Below are positions 59,020-64,000 of a DNA stretch of 64,000 nt, piece after piece. Source of the stretch: Chitinophagales bacterium (GTDB taxonomy: Bacteria > Bacteroidota > Bacteroidia > Chitinophagales > Saprospiraceae); the NCBI GenBank assembly GCA_017303475.1, contig JAFLBO010000005.1:1-64000 (forward strand). The letters are read 5' to 3'. The translations under genes and the position numbers were made by a program. The notes beneath the pieces were generated by a model. It saw nothing but the letters and a program-made list of their open reading frames with translations. It was not told the origin of the DNA and made no database searches. Position 1 is the first letter of the stretch, and every line of letters begins with the position of its first letter.

Positions 59020-60012
59020 ATGAACAAGGCTGCTTTGGCAAATATAAGGGTGCAAAAATGGGTGGTTTTTGCGTCTATTGTCCTCTTTATCCTCAAGGTG
59101 TTAGCTTATTTCCTTACGCATTCTGTGGCTATTCTGACAGATGCGCTGGAAAGTACTGTTAATGTGGTAACAGGTTTTACCGGGCTTTACAGTTTACGAC
59201 TGGCTGCCAAGCCCCGCGACGATAATCACCCTTACGGCCATGGAAAAATTGAACTGATTTCGGCATCTTTTGAGGGAATCCTCATTCTGGTAGCTGGAAT
59301 GATCATTCTGTATGAATCACTGTCTAATCTGGTGCACACCCACGAGGTGCGACAATTGGACGCGGGCATTATCATTATAGCCGCTACTGCGCTGGTGAAT
59401 TATTTGTTAGGCTGGTGGTGCATTACTACTGGTCGTAAACATCACTCCCTTGCGCTGCAGGCAAGTGGCAAGCATCTGCAATCAGATACCTGGTCTACAA
59501 TAGGGATTATTGTTGGGCTTTTTATGTTGCGGTTAACCGGTTGGAGTTGGATTGATAGTGGAGTAGCCATGATTTTTGCCCTGCTTATCATGGTTGAAGG
59601 AGGCAAAATTATTCGCACCACCATTGCCGGCCTTACAGATGAAGCTGATGAAATCTTGTTGCGACGACTGATTGAACTTTTGAATACCAAAAAACGTCCA
59701 AACTGGATTGATTTGCACAACCTGCGCATCATTAAATATGGCTCCGTTATGCACTTGGATTGTCACCTGACGGTACCCTGGTATTTCAATGTCAATGAGG
59801 CGCACGTGGAAATAGAAGCCCTCGGCCAAACTATTTCCGACGCTTTTGATCAGGATTTGGAGAGCTTTGTCCACACAGATGGATGTGTTCCACCAAAGTC
59901 TTGTGCCGTTTGTCCTTTGACTGAATGTTCGGTAAGGCAGGCGCCATTTATAGCCCGTTTGGAATGGACACTGGATAATATTACCTCAAATCAAAAACAC
60001 GGAATTGCCTGA
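59020..60012 (+). CDS. Cation diffusion facilitator (CDF) metal transporter with Cys-rich end
   Basis: 330 residues from the ATG at 59020; a TTG 15 bases upstream is in frame. Six membrane helices with the metal site Asp in AILTDALEST and the HPYGHGKIEL motif (residues about 67-76), then a cytoplasmic domain (about 205-300). The end has a Cys cluster (DGCVPPKSCAVCPLTECSV) not present in most CDF proteins. It probably exports Zn2+, Mn2+ or Fe2+ by proton exchange; the cysteines could sense metal. Confidence 0.88.
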   Translation: MNKAALANIRVQKWVVFASIVLFILKVLAYFLTHSVAILTDALESTVNVVTGFTGLYSLRLAAKPRDDNHPYGHGKIELISASFEGILILVAGMIILYESLSNLVHTHEVRQLDAGIIIIAATALVNYLLGWWCITTGRKHHSLALQASGKHLQSDTWSTIGIIVGLFMLRLTGWSWIDSGVAMIFALLIMVEGGKIIRTTIAGLTDEADEILLRRLIELLNTKKRPNWIDLHNLRIIKYGSVMHLDCHLTVPWYFNVNEAHVEIEALGQTISDAFDQDLESFVHTDGCVPPKSCAVCPLTECSVRQAPFIARLEWTLDNITSNQKHGIA

Positions 60013-60063
60013 ACATATCCATGCAATAGGTATTGTGGCACACCTTTGCAAAGCTAATTACAC

Positions 60064-60966
60064 ATGATCAAGAACCTGCAACGAATATTTCGAAATACAG
60101 CTCGCTTATCCAGGGAATTGGAGGAAAGCAAATTTTTGTCGGCGCGACTCCTAAGCCTGGAGCATCAAAAGAACGCAACTAACATTCTGCAGGATTTGCA
60201 TAAAGCTGAATTTCGCGTGTTTTCTCAATGGAACGACGACGGAATAATCCAGTTTTTGGTGCAATACCTGGATATTCGTCCACATACCTTTGTAGAATTC
60301 GGCGTAGAAGATTACCGGGAAGCCAATACCCGGTTTTTGCTGATGAATAATAACTGGAGTGGTCTGGTGCTGGATGGGTCTGAAAAAAACGTGCAAAAAA
60401 TCCGGGAAGACCGCATATACTGGCAACACGAACTCAACGCCCAGGCGTCCTTCGTAACCGCAGAAAATATCAACGATTTATTGCGCAACAATGGCATGGC
60501 CGGTGAGCTGGGCTTGCTGCATATTGATATTGATGGTAACGATTATTGGGTTTGGAAAGCCATTGAGGTAGTTAGCCCGGTGCTGGTTATCATGGAATAT
60601 AACAGCGTTTTTGGACCAGATAATGCCTGGACAGTTCCTTATGCACCGGATTTTTACCGCACTAACTACCATTTCTCCAACCTGTGTTGCGGTGCATCTC
60701 TCACTGCTTTGTGCGATTTGGCAAAAGAAAAGGGGTACTCATTTGTAGGCAGCAACAGTCATGGAAACAATGCCTACTTTGTGCGCAACGACAAACGAAA
60801 GGATTTAAAGGTATTGGAACCTTCTGAGGGTTTTGTGGTTTCTAAGTTTCGGGAAGGCCGTAACAGAGAGGGACAGTTAACCTATGCTACCGGCCCCCAG
60901 CGTTTGGAAGCTATCCGGGGCTGCAAGGTTTGGGACACCAGATTAAACCGGGAAGTCATTATTTGA
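60064..60966 (+). CDS. FkbM-like protein, possible methyltransferase
   Basis: 300 residues. A charged helical start (about 1-45) is followed by a Rossmann-like core: TFVEFGVEDYREANTRFLL with GLVLDGSEKNVQKIRED, then LGLLHIDIDGNDYWVWKAIE, similar to the FkbM/class I methyltransferase order. The usual glycine-rich SAM loop is degenerate (EFGVED). Proteins like this appear in sugar and lipid modification clusters, but none is near. The DUF2452 gene follows after 11 bases. Confidence 0.7.
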   Translation: MIKNLQRIFRNTARLSRELEESKFLSARLLSLEHQKNATNILQDLHKAEFRVFSQWNDDGIIQFLVQYLDIRPHTFVEFGVEDYREANTRFLLMNNNWSGLVLDGSEKNVQKIREDRIYWQHELNAQASFVTAENINDLLRNNGMAGELGLLHIDIDGNDYWVWKAIEVVSPVLVIMEYNSVFGPDNAWTVPYAPDFYRTNYHFSNLCCGASLTALCDLAKEKGYSFVGSNSHGNNAYFVRNDKRKDLKVLEPSEGFVVSKFREGRNREGQLTYATGPQRLEAIRGCKVWDTRLNREVII

Positions 60967-60977
60967 GCGATATACCC

Positions 60978-61445
60978 ATGGCAGAGCAAAAAGAGCAAAA
61001 CAAGGCAGATCAGGCATTCGTTAACCCGATCGACAAGGATAAGGTGACAGAAACTCCTGGTTTATTGCCCTATGCCCATACCGCAGGAGGGGCTGTGATA
61101 CGGCCGGAAGATAAAGGGCAGATCCGTGGAAATGCCATGACCGCCATGTACGATCAAACCGATCGGCAGATGGAGCAGCTTCGGCAGCAGATGGAAACCC
61201 TTATGGGACAGGCGAAATCCCTGCAAAACCGTATGGCCGTTTCAGAAATTATTTATCAGGCTGATGTACCATTCCAGCCGGTAATACACCATATATATCA
61301 TCTGTATCAGCGAAAAACCGATGGCAGGCATCTGCTTTCCATGATTGCGCCTGAAGAGTGGGGGAGAAGGAACCCCTACGAGCACCTGGCTTCAGTACGG
61401 CTCTTGGGCGACCATACCTGGGAAGTGCTCGCAGGGGGCGTATAG
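60978..61445 (+). CDS. DUF2452 protein
   Basis: 155 residues from the ATG at 60978; the frame is open 16 codons upstream within the end of the preceding gene. It has the pattern LPYAHTAGGAVIRPEDKGQIRG near residue 35 and YHLYQRKTDGRHLLSMIAPEEWG near 110, which I recall as DUF2452, found widely in Bacteroidota and some eukaryotes. Soluble, function unknown. It ends six bases from the converging dehydrogenase gene. Confidence 0.85.
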   Translation: MAEQKEQNKADQAFVNPIDKDKVTETPGLLPYAHTAGGAVIRPEDKGQIRGNAMTAMYDQTDRQMEQLRQQMETLMGQAKSLQNRMAVSEIIYQADVPFQPVIHHIYHLYQRKTDGRHLLSMIAPEEWGRRNPYEHLASVRLLGDHTWEVLAGGV

Positions 61446-61451
61446 CGGGGG

Positions 61452-62705
61452 TTACAAACGCTCATTAGCCGCTTTTTGAATCAGCTGCTTGCCGCGTCCT
61501 GGCCAAATCGGATGCATTTTTTTCATAGCTTCTCCGGCTTGAATCATGGCCATTTCCTGTGGAGAAATATTCCGGCTGCGGGATTCCTCCAACAGATGCA
61601 CGGTATCTTCGTAAATCTTGACTACCTCTTCCTGCAGGGTTGTTTCCAGCCATCCGTATTGTTCATTGGCGCAGTTTATGATGCCCATACGATTGATGAA
61701 AAAATCGGGCAGATACAAAATGCCTTTGGCATGTAACATGGCAGCATGGCGCTCCGGACGTTCCAGCTGATTGTTGGCGGCGCCAATAACATAGCGGCAC
61801 TTAAGCCACTGAATGGTTTGATCGTCTATGACTTTACCCCCTGCGCATGGTGCAAAAATATCGCAGGGTTGGCTGAGCAAAGCCTCCTTGCTGGAAACGA
61901 TTTCTACCACATCCGGCGCCCAGGATTTGACTTGCTCCATACGCTCCTGCATTAAATCAGTAACGTACAACCTGGATACGCCGCTTTCCAGCACATACCT
62001 GGCCAGGGCGCCGCCAACGTTGCCCAATCCCTGAATTGACACACTCATGCCACTCAAATCGGATTTGCCTTCCAAAACCCTGGCGGTTGCCAGCATGGAC
62101 TTGAATACGCCTTCAGCTGTAAACGGGCTAGGGTTGCCGCTTCCGCCGGCAGTTTTGGGAATGCAGGTTACAAACCGGTTTTGCGACAAAATCGTCTGCA
62201 TGTCTTCCGGAGTGGTATTCATATCCTCGGCAGCTACATAAGCGCCGTGCAAACTGGCTATAAACTTGCCAAAGTTGGCAAAAATCACCTTTCTGCGTTC
62301 AGGTGTTGCATCTTTAATGCTAAAGCCTACCGGGCAAATGATGGATTTGCCACCGCCCCACCAAAGTCCGGCTACTGCGCATTTTTCAGACATGGCTTTA
62401 CTGAGTCGCAAGCCATCGCTCAATAAATCCTGCATGGTTTCATAGCTGAAAAAACGGGTTCCACCCTGCGCCTGGCCGCGATTGGTGTGGTGAATAAAAG
62501 CAAAGAACAGACAACTGGATTCGGCGTCTGCACGGAAAAAAACGCCTTCGTGGTTGTCATAATCAGGCATTTGCTCCATCCCAGCGAGCGGACCGTTCGC
62601 CGGATTGCCGGTGGAAATAGTATTGCCGCAAAGGAAACTTTCCGGATGGGTAAATGCGTTTTGTTGAAAAAATTGGGCTGGGGTCAGGGCTGCAAATGGT
62701 TGCAT
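61452..62705 (-). CDS. Amino-acid dehydrogenase of the Glu/Leu/Phe/Val family
   Basis: 417 residues. Substrate domain with the catalytic Lys region GLWWGGGKSIICPVG (about 116-130) and the Asp region VAAEDMNTTPEDM; NAD-binding domain with VSIQGLGNVGGALARYVL near 225 and the late YVIGAANNQLE. It oxidatively deaminates an amino acid to a keto acid and ammonia. The Trp-Trp before the GGGK motif differs from typical leucine or glutamate enzymes, so the substrate is unclear. Confidence 0.9.
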   Translation of the reverse strand: MQPFAALTPAQFFQQNAFTHPESFLCGNTISTGNPANGPLAGMEQMPDYDNHEGVFFRADAESSCLFFAFIHHTNRGQAQGGTRFFSYETMQDLLSDGLRLSKAMSEKCAVAGLWWGGGKSIICPVGFSIKDATPERRKVIFANFGKFIASLHGAYVAAEDMNTTPEDMQTILSQNRFVTCIPKTAGGSGNPSPFTAEGVFKSMLATARVLEGKSDLSGMSVSIQGLGNVGGALARYVLESGVSRLYVTDLMQERMEQVKSWAPDVVEIVSSKEALLSQPCDIFAPCAGGKVIDDQTIQWLKCRYVIGAANNQLERPERHAAMLHAKGILYLPDFFINRMGIINCANEQYGWLETTLQEEVVKIYEDTVHLLEESRSRNISPQEMAMIQAGEAMKKMHPIWPGRGKQLIQKAANERL

Positions 62706-62745
62706 AACAATGGTGGTGGATGGAAATCTGGTTAAATTCTTGCCA

Positions 62746-62753
62746 CAAAGGTA
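62746..62753 (-). promoter_or_regulatory. Promoter -7 element for the dehydrogenase gene
   Basis: TACCTTTG on the minus strand (62753-62746), 40 bases before the start codon at 62705. No clear TTG is found at -33. Confidence 0.5.
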
Positions 62754-62812
62754 GTGTTCGAATAATTGTAATGCCTCGAAAAATTTGCACGCTGACTACG
62801 CCATTTTTGCGC

Positions 62813-62820
62813 TACTTTTG
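62813..62820 (+). promoter_or_regulatory. Promoter -7 element for valS
   Basis: TACTTTTG matches TAnnTTTG and lies 45 bases before the valS start. The nearest TTG (62785-62787) is 25 bases upstream, further than ideal. Confidence 0.5.
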
Positions 62821-62864
62821 CCCTTCCACTTCATCCCTCAAGCACATTGCTACGCTTTTAACAT

Positions 62865-64000
62865 ATGGAATTGTCTGCTCGCTACACCCCATCCGACATT
62901 GAAGAAAAATGGTATTCCCACTGGGAAAAAAGTGGTTATTTCCGCTCCGTTCCCGATGAACGTGAACCGTTTAGCATCGTTATCCCACCGCCAAACGTAA
63001 CCGGCATGTTGCACATGGGGCACATGCTCAACAATACCATTCAGGATATTTTGATCCGAAAAGCCCGACTCGACGGCAAAAATGCCTGTTGGGTGCCAGG
63101 TACCGACCACGCCAGTATCGCCACAGAAGCCAAAGTGGTGCGCTGGTTGCGTGATGAGAAAAAATTGCGCAAGGCCGACCTAACCCGGGAGCAGTTCATG
63201 GAATACGCCTACCAGTGGAAAGAAAAATATGGGGGGATTATCCTGCACCAACTCCGCAAACTCGGCGCTTCCTGCGACTGGGAACGCACGGCCTTCACCA
63301 TGGATAAAGGCTATTACGAGGATGTAATCAAGGTATTTGTTGATCTGTACAAGAAAGACAAACTGTACCGGGGCCTCCGTATGGTGAACTGGGACCCGGA
63401 AGCCAAAACCGTGTTGTCAAACGAGGAGGTAATTTACGGTGAAGAAAACGCCCAGCTTTTCCATCTCCATTACAAAAGTGAAAACGGGGCTGATGGAGTA
63501 ACCATCGCTACCCAGCGTCCGGAAACTATTTTTGCCGACGTAGCCATTGCCGTAAATCCAAAAGATCCGCGCTACACAGCATTGGTAGGTAAAAAAGTGC
63601 TGATTCCACTCATTAACCGGGCTATTCCGGTTATTGCAGACGATTATGTAGATATCGAGTTTGGTACAGGCGCATTGAAAATCACCCCCGCGCACGATCC
63701 TAATGACTATGAAGTTGGTCAGCGCCATAAGCTTGAAGTGATTGATACCATTGCTGACGATGGCAAAATCAACGATAAGTGCACCTTCGCACCGATTGTT
63801 GGGCTGGACCGCTTTGAAGCAAGGAAGCAGATGAAAGGCTTCCTGGAAGAAAGTGGCAATCTGGTTAAAATAGAAGATTACCGCACCAATATTGGTCGCT
63901 CGGAACGCACCAATTCTGTAGTGGAGCCCAAGCTTTCGCTGCAATGGTTTGTAAAAATGAGCGATCTGGGTGCTCCCGCATTAAAATCAGTCCTGGAAGA
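62865..64000 (+). CDS. valS: Valyl-tRNA synthetase, 5' part (runs off the window)
   Basis: The first 378 codons are present and the gene continues beyond 64000. The start reads YTPSDIEEKWYSHWEKSGYF, then PPPNVTGMLHMGHML with the class I HIGH signature as HMGH (residues 50-53), and VPGTDHASIATEAKV. The editing-domain landmarks TQRPETIFADVAIAVNPKD and GTGALKITPAHDPNDYEVG follow. It charges tRNA-Val and edits mischarged threonine. The KMSKS loop lies outside the window. Confidence 0.97.
   Translation, partial: MELSARYTPSDIEEKWYSHWEKSGYFRSVPDEREPFSIVIPPPNVTGMLHMGHMLNNTIQDILIRKARLDGKNACWVPGTDHASIATEAKVVRWLRDEKKLRKADLTREQFMEYAYQWKEKYGGIILHQLRKLGASCDWERTAFTMDKGYYEDVIKVFVDLYKKDKLYRGLRMVNWDPEAKTVLSNEEVIYGEENAQLFHLHYKSENGADGVTIATQRPETIFADVAIAVNPKDPRYTALVGKKVLIPLINRAIPVIADDYVDIEFGTGALKITPAHDPNDYEVGQRHKLEVIDTIADDGKINDKCTFAPIVGLDRFEARKQMKGFLEESGNLVKIEDYRTNIGRSERTNSVVEPKLSLQWFVKMSDLGAPALKSVLE

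Noticed and set aside
1..64000. tRNA, rRNA or tmRNA genes
   Set aside because: No cloverleaf-like sequence with a plausible T-loop, and no rRNA core sequence, was noticed in the intergenic regions; the window is gene-dense with little room. A tRNA scan would settle it.

Overview
The window looks like a chromosomal segment of a Bacteroidota bacterium, most likely of the Saprospiria type (Haliscomenobacter/Lewinella-like). The evidence is: type IX secretion (T9SS) cargo with C-terminal sorting domains; a PorP/SprF gene next to a PorE-like gene; several promoters of the Bacteroidota form TTG-N19-TAnnTTTG (seen as TACCTTTG or TACTTTTG) with hardly any Shine-Dalgarno sequences; DUF1573, DUF2452 and DUF6794 proteins; and menaquinone synthesis through futalosine. 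No phage, plasmid, rRNA or tRNA gene was recognised.

Layout. 1-1350 is the 3' end of a large dockerin/T9SS surface protein, followed by a terminator and a repeat-filled spacer. 1761-5169 (minus) holds a YfhO-like membrane protein and an esterase, separated by a striking inverted array of 9-11 bp repeats. 5287-15458 (plus) is a complete potassium-uptake locus: a sigma-54 response regulator, a sigma-54-type promoter, an unannotated membrane micropeptide, kdpF, kdpA, kdpB, kdpC, an outer-membrane porin, a KdpD sensor module without a kinase, and a separate histidine kinase. 15528-24919 is cell-envelope biology: secreted proteins, small lipoproteins, a helix-hairpin-helix protein, an NfuA-like Fe-S protein, and the OmpA/PorE plus PorP pair. 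25190-36221 is mixed housekeeping: glycosyltransferase 9, a small asparaginase, an orphan GG-leader peptide, a MerR regulator with a decayed cobalamin domain, an rRNA methyltransferase, SppA and a peptide-binding lipoprotein. 36218-44623 holds large secreted proteins, including a 1342-residue repetitive fibre-like protein ending in an S74 auto-chaperone.

45328-52012 carries CcmF, a DUF1573 protein, a thioesterase and a methionine operon on the minus strand: SAM-I riboswitch, then a cystathionine-synthase-family gene, then homoserine dehydrogenase. The whole spacer between the two enzymes is a CACT microsatellite. 52202-64000 holds a secreted protein, an orphan Cas6-family protein with a 41-residue His/Gly tail, a DUF1573-DoxX pair, PAP2, futalosine hydrolase, an asparaginase-family hydrolase, a CDF metal transporter, a FkbM-like protein, DUF2452, an amino-acid dehydrogenase, and the 5' part of valS running off the end.

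The most unusual items are the orphan His-tailed Cas6, the extra Kdp-locus micropeptide with rewired kdp control, the microsatellite leader of hom inside a riboswitch operon, the inverted repeat array at 4.3 kb, and the orphan GG-leader peptide. All functional statements come from reading the sequence and remembered family patterns; no search was run.
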